A stretch of DNA of 10,912 bases. Source: a bacterium (GTDB taxonomy: Bacteria > UBP15 > UBA6099 > DSWB01). The stretch is taken from assembly GCA_020061125.1 (NCBI GenBank), contig JAGUYV010000486.1:1-10912 (forward strand), in the 5' to 3' direction. Made by a program: the position numbers and the translations under genes. The notes beneath the pieces are model-generated. The model was not told the origin of the DNA. It saw only the letters and a list, made by a program, of their open reading frames with translations, and did not search any database. Within the stretch, counting starts at the first letter, position 1. Each line of letters starts with the position of its first letter. Shown in pieces: positions 1 through 5,854 of this stretch.

Positions 1-1
1 G

Positions 2-484
2 GCCGCGTGGGTCAAGCTCGAAGGCACCGTGGACAAGGCCAACAAGACGCTGACCGTGTACAGCACGCACTTCTCGCGCTACGACACCTTCGGGTTCCGC
101 GTGGGCGCGCAGCCTGCGGTGATCACGCCACTGCAGTTGCCCAACATCCACACCTATCCCAACCCGTGGCGCACCACGGACGGCGTGCCTGTGAAATTCG
201 CCGCGGACACGGCCAATGGCGACGGCGCCATCGCCGTGGACATCAAGATCTACGACATCCGCGGGTCCCTGGTGGCGGCGGTGAGCAATGTCGTGAACCG
301 CGCGGGCGCGGGCTATCCCACCGAAGCCGCGGAGAACAACGCCGTGGTCCTGGCCCCGTGGAACGCCACCAACCAGGCCGGCCGTGCCCTGGCCTCGGGC
401 GTGTACCTGTACTACCTCACCGCAAAAGACCTCACCAACGGCACCACCGTCACCCACACCGGCAAACTCTCAATATTGCACTGA
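2..484 (+). CDS. C-terminal end of a large secreted/surface protein with FlgD-like Ig tail (5' end outside window)
   Basis: Only the last 160 codons are present; the frame is open from base 2 and ends with TGA at 482-484. The first 35 or so residues (AAWVKLEGTVDKANKTLTV, then a THFSRYDTFGF segment) match the 'W-V..-G-T-V-D......T...T-H-F-S' tail seen before the end of many bacterial surface proteins. From residue 52 a YPNPW motif begins a FlgD-like/T9SS-tail-like beta-sandwich: an IKIYDIRG strand near residue 81, a W near residue 120, then ASGVYLYYLTAK and a closing GKLSIL strand. Such domains end large extracellular proteins, where they serve as structural or anchoring modules. I infer export and a surface location; the catalytic or adhesive part lies outside the window. 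It converges with the downstream hydrolase gene, with 50 bases between the stops and no clear terminator in that gap. Confidence 0.75.
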   Translation, partial: AAWVKLEGTVDKANKTLTVYSTHFSRYDTFGFRVGAQPAVITPLQLPNIHTYPNPWRTTDGVPVKFAADTANGDGAIAVDIKIYDIRGSLVAAVSNVVNRAGAGYPTEAAENNAVVLAPWNATNQAGRALASGVYLYYLTAKDLTNGTTVTHTGKLSILH

Positions 485-534
485 TGCGAAGTTTCAACGG
501 CAAAGCGCCCCGCATGAAAACCGATTCACCGGAT

Positions 535-2637
535 TTACTGTGAGTCTGCGGGGATCACCGGCAGGGTGATGCGCGAGGGGTGATCCGCGCCGTGAAGAAT
601 GGTGATGGTTGGGACGGTGTTGCCGGGGCTGGCGGGGTCGTTGGCGGGCGAGAGCGCGGGGTGCAGGTTGAAGGTGGGCCAGTCCGCGGCGGCCAGGCTC
701 ACGCGGATGCGGTGTCCCTTTTTGAACACCCACGAGGTGGGGTGCAGGTCGAAGGCGAGTTTCACGGGCGCGCCGGACGCGAAAATCTGTGGGTCGTAGT
801 GCGCTTTTTCGTATCCGTGCCAGGGCAGTTCGGGTTTGACATTCACGCGGGCCGCACCGCGCAGGATCATGGTGTCGTTGTCGTGCAGGGCGGCGAAGCC
901 TGCGCGCTGCGGCATTTCGCTGATGAGGATGGCGCGGCCGTCCGGGGCAACATCTTCGAGGTACGCGAAGAAGTCGCCGTCCGGGGCCGTGGACTGCGCC
1001 CAGAATTCCACGATGGGGTGGCCGGTGACTTCGGTGTCGCGTTCGAGCGGCGCGGTGGTGTAGGTGAGGCATTTCTTGTCAAGCTCCGCGCGGTCCGGCG
1101 CTTCCGGGGGAATGATGAACATGAGCCAGCGGTTGCCTTTGTTGGGGCCGAAGCGGGAGTCGTGCGAGAGGTCGGCTTTGTATTGCATGCTGCCGGGCGC
1201 GGGCGCGGACGCGGCCAGTGCGCCGCCGTCCGCGAAGTAATAGTCCGTGGAAACCTGCCGTGACGGGGGCCATTCCTGTTCCTGGCGCAGGCCGCTGTTC
1301 ATCACATAGAGGGTCACGGGCGGCTCTGTGTCCAGTCCGTTGGGGATGCCCTTGAGGTAGCGGTCGAAGAACCGGAGCTGCTCGCGGCCGATCATGTCCA
1401 TGTACTTCTGCTGGCTGTCTCCGAAATATTCATAGAACGGGGACATGATGATGTGGTAGCCGGGGAGCATGAGGAGTTTGGACGGGTTGGTGTTTTTGGC
1501 GGTGGCGAAGAACAGGGTGGTGCTGCGCGGCTGCGCGTCGAACCAGCCGCCGAGGTGGTAGATGGGGATGCCGGACTCCATGATGGCGGGCACATTTGCG
1601 ATGGGACTCAATGCGTAGCCGTCAATGCCGCTCCACTGGTCGTCGAAGCCCAGGTCCGCGCCCGTGGTGTCCATGAACTGCGCGGCGGACATCCAGGCGT
1701 TGAGGTCCTGGTTGCCGGCGTGCTGTTTTGTGGCGAGGAAGTAGAGGTGCTGGCGGGGCTGTCCGTCCTCGTACTGGGGCGGGTCGTTGGGGTCCTCGGG
1801 ATAAGCGTAGTCGTCTGTGAACGAGCCGTTTCCGTTTTTGTCCAAGGGAATTTCGTCGAGGAGCTTGCCGTCGCCGTCTTCGTCCGCGGCCGGGGCCGTG
1901 GGCATGATGGGGAACATGGCGCCGTCGGTTTTCAGCAGGTTGCTGTTCATCTGCTTCAGGAGTTTGGAATACTCGTTCATGAAACCCTGCGAGTACACGC
2001 CGCCGGGGTACAGGTCCTGGTATCCGAAGGGGTAGACCATGAGGAAGATGGCTTTGAGAGCCGAGGGCTTGCGCGCGGCGGTGAGGATCTGGGACATGGC
2101 CATGTAGGATGCGCCTTTCATGCCCACGGCGCCGTCGCTCCAGGGCTGCTGCGCGATCCAGGCAAGTAGTTCGTCGCCGTCGTCGCCGATGCGGGGCATG
2201 AGGTCCAGGCGTGAGCCGAAGGACGCGCCCGAGCCGCGGATGTCGGCGATGACCACGGCGTAGCCGTTTTCGAGCAGGGTTTTGCTCAAGCAGAACGGGT
2301 TGGGAATGACCGCGCCCTCGCCTCCCATAAGGTTGGTGCGGCCCGTGCCGTCGAGAAGCGCGAACGCGGGGTTGATGTATGCGCGGGAGTAGGGCGTGTA
2401 TTCCACGACCGCGGGGAACTTGTCCCGTTTCGGCCCTTTTCGCGGAAGGTACACATCCACGGCCAGTTTCACGCCGTCGCTCATTTCCACGAACGCGGAA
2501 AAGGATTTATAGCTGCTGTATTCCTTTTGCGAGTAACCCGAGTATTCCCAGGGGGAGCTTGTCTTTTGCTGTGCATGCGCGCCCGCGCACAGGGCGAGGG
2601 CCAGCGCGGCGGTCATGAGCAGCGCGGTTTTTCTCAC
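535..2637 (-). CDS. Exported CocE/NonD-family alpha/beta hydrolase (X-Pro dipeptidyl-peptidase, S15-like)
   Basis: A serine hydrolase of the CocE/S15 family, which cleaves esters, acylated compounds or X-Pro peptides; the substrate cannot be read from sequence. I choose the GTG start at 2637 because GGAGGA (2649-2644) sits 6 bases upstream and it opens directly into a signal peptide (VRKTALLMTAALALALCAGAHA, cleavage about residue 22). This gives 700 residues; an in-frame ATG at 2685 would add 16 residues in front of the signal peptide and has no better ribosome site. The triad is visible: nucleophile Ser177 in GMKGASYMA, Asp367 in GGWFDAQ, His395 in LPGYHI. The region after about residue 430 is the beta-rich X-ProDP C-terminal domain (VTLYVMN; HPIVEFWAQST; LAFDLHPTSWVFKKGHRIRV). 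Unusual are two acidic loops at residues 252-276, DEDGDGKLLDE and DKNGNGSFTDD, which resemble calcium-binding EF-hand/dockerin loops. The protein probably acts in the periplasm or outside the cell. No confident promoter was found. Confidence 0.9.
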   Translation of the reverse strand: MRKTALLMTAALALALCAGAHAQQKTSSPWEYSGYSQKEYSSYKSFSAFVEMSDGVKLAVDVYLPRKGPKRDKFPAVVEYTPYSRAYINPAFALLDGTGRTNLMGGEGAVIPNPFCLSKTLLENGYAVVIADIRGSGASFGSRLDLMPRIGDDGDELLAWIAQQPWSDGAVGMKGASYMAMSQILTAARKPSALKAIFLMVYPFGYQDLYPGGVYSQGFMNEYSKLLKQMNSNLLKTDGAMFPIMPTAPAADEDGDGKLLDEIPLDKNGNGSFTDDYAYPEDPNDPPQYEDGQPRQHLYFLATKQHAGNQDLNAWMSAAQFMDTTGADLGFDDQWSGIDGYALSPIANVPAIMESGIPIYHLGGWFDAQPRSTTLFFATAKNTNPSKLLMLPGYHIIMSPFYEYFGDSQQKYMDMIGREQLRFFDRYLKGIPNGLDTEPPVTLYVMNSGLRQEQEWPPSRQVSTDYYFADGGALAASAPAPGSMQYKADLSHDSRFGPNKGNRWLMFIIPPEAPDRAELDKKCLTYTTAPLERDTEVTGHPIVEFWAQSTAPDGDFFAYLEDVAPDGRAILISEMPQRAGFAALHDNDTMILRGAARVNVKPELPWHGYEKAHYDPQIFASGAPVKLAFDLHPTSWVFKKGHRIRVSLAAADWPTFNLHPALSPANDPASPGNTVPTITILHGADHPSRITLPVIPADSQ

Positions 2638-2885
2638 GGCATGTCCTCCGGTCGCAAGGTGCGGCGTTACAGGCAGATCATACATGAGAAATGAGGGTCA
2701 TGCATGAGGGGCGCGCTGAAAAATGGGGAGGTGCTTCTTGATTCGCGGGTCGCGAATAAACCGGGGAGAGGCGTCGCTTCCCTTGCGGAAAGCGGGCCGT
2801 CCCGGCATTTTCGCTCCCTGCAAAAGAACGGAATTCACTCCGCAGGGTGAATGGTTTCAATCAGCCCCTTGTTGGGGGTCGGCAG
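2638..2885. other. Intergenic region between hydrolase start and DUF6448 stop
   Basis: This 248-base gap holds no convincing gene. It should contain the minus-strand promoter of the hydrolase: a TATGAT box can be read on the minus strand at about 2687-2682, but no good -35 element lies at the right distance. It also holds a terminator-like hairpin for the DUF6448 gene, listed separately. Nothing else was recognised. Confidence 0.6.
2822..2852 (-). terminator. Candidate rho-independent terminator after the DUF6448 gene
   Basis: On the minus strand, perfect 6-base arms ATTCAC and GTGAAT (2852-2847 and 2838-2833) enclose CCTGCGGA, in which CC and GG can extend the stem around a triloop with one bulged A. 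A T-rich run (TTCTTTT) follows a few bases later at 2828-2822. It lies 34 bases past the DUF6448 stop, the expected place. The stem is short and the T run is not immediate, so this is only a candidate. Confidence 0.4.
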
Positions 2886-3515
2886 TCAGTGCGCGTGCCC
2901 GTCCTGGGGTTTCCCGTCATCAGCCGCGCCGTGATGCTCCTGGGCGCTCTCAATGGCGTTGTGAAGCCCTTCGAGATAATGCGTGAAAATCACATAAGCC
3001 TCGACATATTCCCGTCCGGCCTCCACGCTATCGTCTTTGTGCGCGGCTGTTTGCATGACGCGCTCGAAGCGTTCTTTGATTCCGTGTTCGACTTCTTGCC
3101 GGACTTTTGGAATAAGCGATTCAATCGAACCCGCGGCCAAAGCGTTGTCGGCGGCGGCCACGGGGGGAGCGACATGTCCCGCGGGCTTGAGTCCGGTGTA
3201 TGCCGCTCCTTCTCCTTCACGATGCAGACGCACAAGCGTTTCGAAAAAATACTGATCCGCGAGGGCCATGGCGTCGGCGCCCAGGCTGCGCACGGAGACA
3301 GCCTTGTCGAACGCCTGCCGGATCTCGGCCTCATGTCCGGGTTTGACCCACTTGAGCACGGCTGTGACATCGCCCGCGGACAGCGCGGCGCGCGCGTCCC
3401 GGACCACGGGGCCGTCCAGAGTGTCGCAATGCGCCCACGCAAATTGCTGCAACGCCAGCAAGATCACAATCGCTGCCGTAACGGCTGTTGCCAATCTCAT
3501 GCCTGTTCGTTTCAT
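2886..3515 (-). CDS. Exported DUF6448 family protein
   Basis: A 209-residue protein of the uncharacterised DUF6448 family, recognised by the HCDTLDGPVV opening, the ADQYFFETLVRLHREGEGA stretch, YTGLKPAG, and the VEAGREYVEAYV block near the end. No biochemical role is established to my knowledge. I choose the ATG at 3515, which opens a clear signal peptide (MKRTGMRLATAVTAAIVILLALQQFAWA) and has AAGGA (3530-3526) upstream; the 31 codons available further upstream do not look coding. Predicted cleavage after Ala28 would leave His29-Cys30 at the mature N terminus, and the C terminus is rich in His (EHHG at 193-196 and HAH at the end). Both suggest metal or haem contacts, which is inference. The rest is mostly alpha-helical. 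The gene follows a TetR-type regulator by 53 bases on the same strand, so the two are probably cotranscribed and the regulator probably controls it. Confidence 0.85.
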   Translation of the reverse strand: MKRTGMRLATAVTAAIVILLALQQFAWAHCDTLDGPVVRDARAALSAGDVTAVLKWVKPGHEAEIRQAFDKAVSVRSLGADAMALADQYFFETLVRLHREGEGAAYTGLKPAGHVAPPVAAADNALAAGSIESLIPKVRQEVEHGIKERFERVMQTAAHKDDSVEAGREYVEAYVIFTHYLEGLHNAIESAQEHHGAADDGKPQDGHAH

Positions 3516-3568
3516 GTTTGATCCATCCTTTCTCTTGTTGATGTGCAATTTATCGCCACGGCCGGAAA

Positions 3569-4171
3569 TCATGTTCCCGCCCGGATTTGCTGCTCGAACA
3601 TTGTCCACGCGATCGTTGCATACGAATCCAGATCAAAATCGCCGCCGGAAAGCCGCCAAAGAATGGCCGAAGGCTGGATCAGGCCCAGAAACATAACGGA
3701 AAGGGCATCGGGATCCGCATCTGCCCGGATCTGGCCCTGCTCCTGGCCCAGTCTCAATGTCCCGGCCACTTCCGCGAGGTACGATGAGATGATTGCATAC
3801 ACCTTGCCCGTGCGTTCCGGTCTGGTTTCGTACATATCCTCGGCAAACACGATTCGCGTGATACCGCGGTTTTCCTTAATCAATGCGATGTGCAGCAACA
3901 GCAGCCGTTCCAGGCGCCGAACCGGATTTCCGGCTTCACGGCTCGCGATAGCCACATTTTCAAGCAACCTCGCGTGGATAAGATCCAAAACCGCATCCAC
4001 AATGTCTTCCTTGCTCTGGAAATGCCGGTAAATGGCCGATGGAACCAGCCCGATGCGCCCGGCAATGGACGCCACACTCAATCCGCGCAATCCCTGGTCC
4101 GTCATGATTTCCAGTGCGGTTTGTGCAATCTGTTCCCGTCTTAACGCCGTTTGCATTTTTGATGTGTTCAT
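3569..4171 (-). CDS. TetR/AcrR family transcriptional regulator
   Basis: A 200-residue one-component repressor of the TetR family. The N-terminal DNA-binding domain is plain: a helix at residues 9-24 (ALRREQIAQTALEIMT), then the helix-turn-helix at about 31-52 (LSVASIAGRIGLVPSAIYRHF) followed by QSKEDIV. Residues from about 65 on form the variable ligand-binding and dimerisation domain; the ligand cannot be inferred. I choose the ATG at 4171 because GGAG lies 5 bases ahead. The in-frame ATG at 4195 would place its start codon inside the operator-like dyad and has no ribosome site. Length is normal for the family. It is the first gene of a likely two-gene unit with the DUF6448 gene, and the dyad at 4182-4201 suggests autoregulation. 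Confidence 0.9.
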   Translation of the reverse strand: MNTSKMQTALRREQIAQTALEIMTDQGLRGLSVASIAGRIGLVPSAIYRHFQSKEDIVDAVLDLIHARLLENVAIASREAGNPVRRLERLLLLHIALIKENRGITRIVFAEDMYETRPERTGKVYAIISSYLAEVAGTLRLGQEQGQIRADADPDALSVMFLGLIQPSAILWRLSGGDFDLDSYATIAWTMFEQQIRAGT

Positions 4172-4181
4172 GGCCGCTCCA

Positions 4182-4201
4182 ATGTGAACGCTCATTCACA
4201 T
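4182..4201. promoter_or_regulatory. Candidate TetR operator (inverted repeat) upstream of its own gene
   Basis: Perfect 7-base arms ATGTGAA and TTCACAT are separated by CGCTCA, and one more symmetric pair inside the spacer gives 16 matching positions in 20. The core reads TGAACG-CT-CATTCA, the length and shape typical of operators bound by TetR-family dimers. It ends 10 bases before the chosen start codon of the TetR gene, so a bound dimer would block transcription of the TetR-DUF6448 unit. Confidence 0.55.
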
Positions 4202-4279
4202 GAAAAAACATGAAGGAATAAGAGTTTGTTCCCGAAAAAATCGAAAAATAAGAAATACGCGTGTTAATGTTCTTTTTTA

Positions 4280-4301
4280 TTTGATTTCGATTTGATTTCG
4301 G
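4280..4301. repeat. Tandem 11-base direct repeat in AT-rich upstream region
   Basis: Two adjacent copies, TTTGATTTCGA (4280-4290) and TTTGATTTCGG (4291-4301), differ only in the last base. They lie in the AT-rich 190-base gap between the TetR gene and the dehydrogenase gene, about 110 bases upstream of the TetR start. They may be part of the promoter region for the minus-strand TetR unit, but no clear -35/-10 pair was found. The gap contains no gene. Confidence 0.6.
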
Positions 4302-4361
4302 GGACGCAGTGTACGGCTGTGCAAATATTCAAAATCGCTGCAGAAAATTCCGGAGCTTGCA

Positions 4362-5252
4362 TCAATTGATGTATTCCGGAAGAATGCTCTCCAGTCGCAC
4401 GAAATCCATTTGAAAGACCTCGGCTGCGGGAGCGGGATCTCCGGTGTTGTCTTCGCGGATCATGGTCAACTGGTCCGTGGTCAGAGGCGGATCGGGCAGG
4501 AGTTTTTCCATGGCGCGCGCCATGGGTTTGGCCAGGGCTTCGGGCATGTGCAGTTTGGCGCGCCTGCGGCCCAGGTGCTCGCCGATCACATCAAGCAACT
4601 GCGGCATGGTGTACCTTGCCGGACCCGCAAGCTCGAATATGCGGTTGGCCGCATCCGGGTTGTCCACGGCCGCTGCGAAGCAGCGCGCCACATCCCCGGC
4701 GTACACGGGCTGGAGTTTGGCCTTGCCCGCGCCAATTACGGGCACGAAAAGCGGGTTTTTGAAGAAATCCGCGAGCATGGAAATGAATTCGTCGCCGGGA
4801 CCGAAAATCACCGACGGGCGGAAGATCACAAACGGGATGCCCGCGGCGCGCACGGCTTCCTCGCCTTTCCACTTGGTCTGGTGATACCTGCTGCGCGCGT
4901 GCGGCCTGGTGCCGAGCGCGCTCATGTGCACAAAGCGTTCCATGCCGCAAGCCGCGGCCGCGCGCACCGCGTTCACCGTGGCCTGGTGGTGCATTTGCTC
5001 GAAACCCGCGCCCGGCTTCTCTCGGATGATTCCCACGAGATGCACCAGCACATCGCGCCCTGAAGCCGCTGATTCTATGGATGCAGGGTCCAACACATCG
5101 CCCTGGGCCAGTGCGATACCGCTTCTCTCAAGAGCCGCGGCCTTTTTCGGGTTGCGCACCAGCGCCGTAACCTCATGCCCGGCCTTGAGAAGTTCATCCA
5201 CAACATAGCCGCCCACGAAACCCGTTGCGCCCGTTATCAGCACTTTCTTCAT
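4362..5252 (-). CDS. NAD(P)-dependent epimerase/atypical SDR (NDUFA9-like)
   Basis: A 296-residue Rossmann-fold protein of the atypical short-chain dehydrogenase class, close in style to NDUFA9/NmrA-like and UDP-sugar-epimerase-like proteins. The dinucleotide motif GATGFVGG (G8, G11, G14) follows the first strand KKVLIT. GDVLD near residue 51 and HLVGI near 71 continue the fold. Ser111, Tyr123 and Lys127 (YHQTK) form the usual SDR catalytic set, so it may be an active oxidoreductase. FRPSVIFGPGDEF and the QPVYAGDVARC block are typical of the family's substrate half. The substrate is unknown. I choose the ATG at 5252, which begins MKKVLITG; GGGGAG lies 8 bases upstream, and earlier ATGs only add residues ahead of the first strand. 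The stop codon lies within a 12-base palindrome, CATCAATTGATG (4360-4371), and no T run follows it. It seems to be monocistronic. Confidence 0.88.
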   Translation of the reverse strand: MKKVLITGATGFVGGYVVDELLKAGHEVTALVRNPKKAAALERSGIALAQGDVLDPASIESAASGRDVLVHLVGIIREKPGAGFEQMHHQATVNAVRAAAACGMERFVHMSALGTRPHARSRYHQTKWKGEEAVRAAGIPFVIFRPSVIFGPGDEFISMLADFFKNPLFVPVIGAGKAKLQPVYAGDVARCFAAAVDNPDAANRIFELAGPARYTMPQLLDVIGEHLGRRRAKLHMPEALAKPMARAMEKLLPDPPLTTDQLTMIREDNTGDPAPAAEVFQMDFVRLESILPEYIN

Positions 5253-5413
5253 ATCCACCACTCTCCCCATTAACACATCTAACCACAAAACAACGGCCGC
5301 GCGCAACCTGTTCCCCGAACGCGGCTGCGGCGGGGAGGGGAAGCCTGGCGAAAAACGGGATCACAAATTTTCACGAATCCGAATAAGTCTGCATAAATGG
5401 TTTTGTTCTGCAC

Positions 5414-5433
5414 CCGGAAGCCGGAAGCCGGAA
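5414..5433. repeat. Short tandem repeat CCGGAAG x 2.9
   Basis: Two full copies of CCGGAAG followed by CCGGAA, without mismatch. It directly precedes the CACAGAG-type repeat remnant and probably belongs to the same patch of intergenic repeat debris. Confidence 0.7.
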
Positions 5434-5444
5434 AAGCAATGATA

Positions 5445-5530
5445 ACCACAGAGGCCACAGAGTTCACGGGAACGCGGCCAGCGGCCGCGCAAAAAACAGC
5501 GCTCCGCGACTCCGCGTCTCCGCAGTGTCC
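5445..5530. repeat. Degenerate ACCACAGAG/CCGCGTCTCCG-type intergenic repeat pair
   Basis: The plus strand reads ACCACAGAGGCCACAGAG at 5445-5462 and then, inverted and diverged, CTCCGCGACTCCGCGTCTCC at 5502-5521, followed by GCAGTGTCC. Both are built from 'AC-CACAGAG-ACACAGAG'-like units that I recognise as widespread non-coding repeats in large environmental bacterial genomes. The arms face each other across a GC-rich centre containing GCGGCC and GCGGCCGC. A related remnant, TCACAAATTTTCACGAAT, lies at 5361-5378. No coding function is supported. Confidence 0.45.
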
Positions 5531-5581
5531 TTTTGCTTTTCTTGGATTGTACAAAAGCCGGATATTAGCAAATACCGCGCC

Positions 5582-5624
5582 ATCCGACTAGTTTTTTTGC
5601 GTAAATAAATTAAAAATCCGACTA
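5582..5624. repeat. 9-base direct repeat ATCCGACTA, two copies
   Basis: Identical copies lie at 5582-5590 and 5616-5624, 34 bases apart, at the beginning of the AT-rich part of the tmc upstream region. The spacing is close to three helical turns, so they could be paired binding sites on one DNA face. A shared repeat origin is equally possible. Confidence 0.45.
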
Positions 5625-5655
5625 TTCCTATAGGTCTCTTAATAGCGACATCCGG

Positions 5656-5666
5656 TGAACGGTTCA
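5656..5666. promoter_or_regulatory. Inverted repeat TGAAC-G-GTTCA upstream of tmc promoter
   Basis: Perfect 5-base arms around a single G, about 85 bases upstream of the -35 box. Related half-sites recur around the promoter: TTGAAC at 5749-5754, GTTC within 5760-5763 and GAACA at 5783-5787. This may mark binding sites for a regulator of the operon. It is short enough that chance is possible. Confidence 0.3.
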
Positions 5667-5697
5667 AATTCAAAAGAGCCTTTATTTAATAGGAAAA

Positions 5698-5720
5698 ATA
5701 CACTACTATAACGGTAGTAT
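5698..5720. promoter_or_regulatory. Candidate operator dyad upstream of rrf2-tmc promoter
   Basis: This 23-base element begins ATAC and ends GTAT, with inner arms ACTAC (5702-5706) and GTAGT (5714-5718). It lies about 30 bases upstream of the -35 box. The outer ATAC/GTAT symmetry and the length recall IscR/Rrf2-type operators, but the inner bases do not fit a known consensus. Because the first gene downstream encodes an Rrf2-family regulator, autoregulation through this site is a reasonable guess. Confidence 0.35.
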
Positions 5721-5748
5721 TTCTCATGTTTGTTTTTTGAAAAAGTGC

Positions 5749-5776
5749 TTGAACCCGGTGTTCGAAATCATATAAT
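5749..5776 (+). promoter_or_regulatory. Sigma-70-type promoter of the rrf2-tmc operon
   Basis: The -35 element TTGAAC (5749-5754) and a perfect -10 element TATAAT (5771-5776) are separated by 16 bases. Transcription would begin near 5783, giving a leader of roughly 70 bases before the Rrf2 start. The -10 box is flanked by the inverted pentamers TGTTC (5759-5763) and GAACA (5783-5787), a position where a bound repressor would block polymerase. Confidence 0.7.
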
Positions 5777-5809
5777 CACTGTGAACAGATAGGATTAGGA
5801 TGTTTAGAA

Positions 5810-5824
5810 CGGCCTAACTGGCCG
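5810..5824 (+). other. Small hairpin in the 5' leader of the rrf2-tmc transcript
   Basis: Arms CGGCC (5810-5814) and GGCCG (5820-5824) around the loop TAACT would form a 5-base GC stem in the leader, 30 bases before the Rrf2 start codon. No T run follows, so it is not a simple terminator. A role in mRNA stability is possible. Confidence 0.35.
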
Positions 5825-5854
5825 GAAAGGCATCGGGGCAGGGAAAAGAGGATT

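Larger units (their letters stand above)
5253..5854. other. 602-base intergenic region: repeat remnants, then promoter/regulatory DNA of the tmc operon
   Basis: No convincing gene is present; the short open frames here (for example minus strand 5279-5554) translate repeat-like DNA and lack ribosome sites. The left half (about 5359-5530) contains remnants of widespread intergenic repeats. From about 5580 the base composition becomes markedly AT-rich. That part contains a 9-base direct repeat, several inverted repeats and a strong -35/-10 pair ahead of the Rrf2 gene. The start-to-start distance between the divergent dehydrogenase and Rrf2 genes is large, so they need not share control. Confidence 0.7.

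Noticed and set aside
485-534. Bidirectional terminator between the convergent surface-protein and hydrolase genes
   Set aside because: I found no stem of useful length and no T runs in this 50-base gap.
1453-2169. Plus-strand open frame (238 codons) opposite the CocE-type hydrolase
   Set aside because: It overlaps a gene with a complete catalytic triad and shows only GC-driven Gly/Val/Glu-rich content.
4172-4195. Longer TetR start at 4195
   Set aside because: It lacks a ribosome site and its start codon would lie inside the operator dyad; the start at 4171 has GGAG at good spacing.
5279-5554. Short minus-strand open frame (91 codons) in the intergenic region
   Set aside because: It translates the CACAGAG-type repeat remnants, has no ribosome site and resembles no family I know.
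5819-5835. Sigma-54 promoter (GG-N10-GC) ahead of the Rrf2 gene
   Set aside because: TGGC occurs at 5819, but the GC dinucleotide is not at the required spacing; the sigma-70 pair at 5749-5776 is far better.
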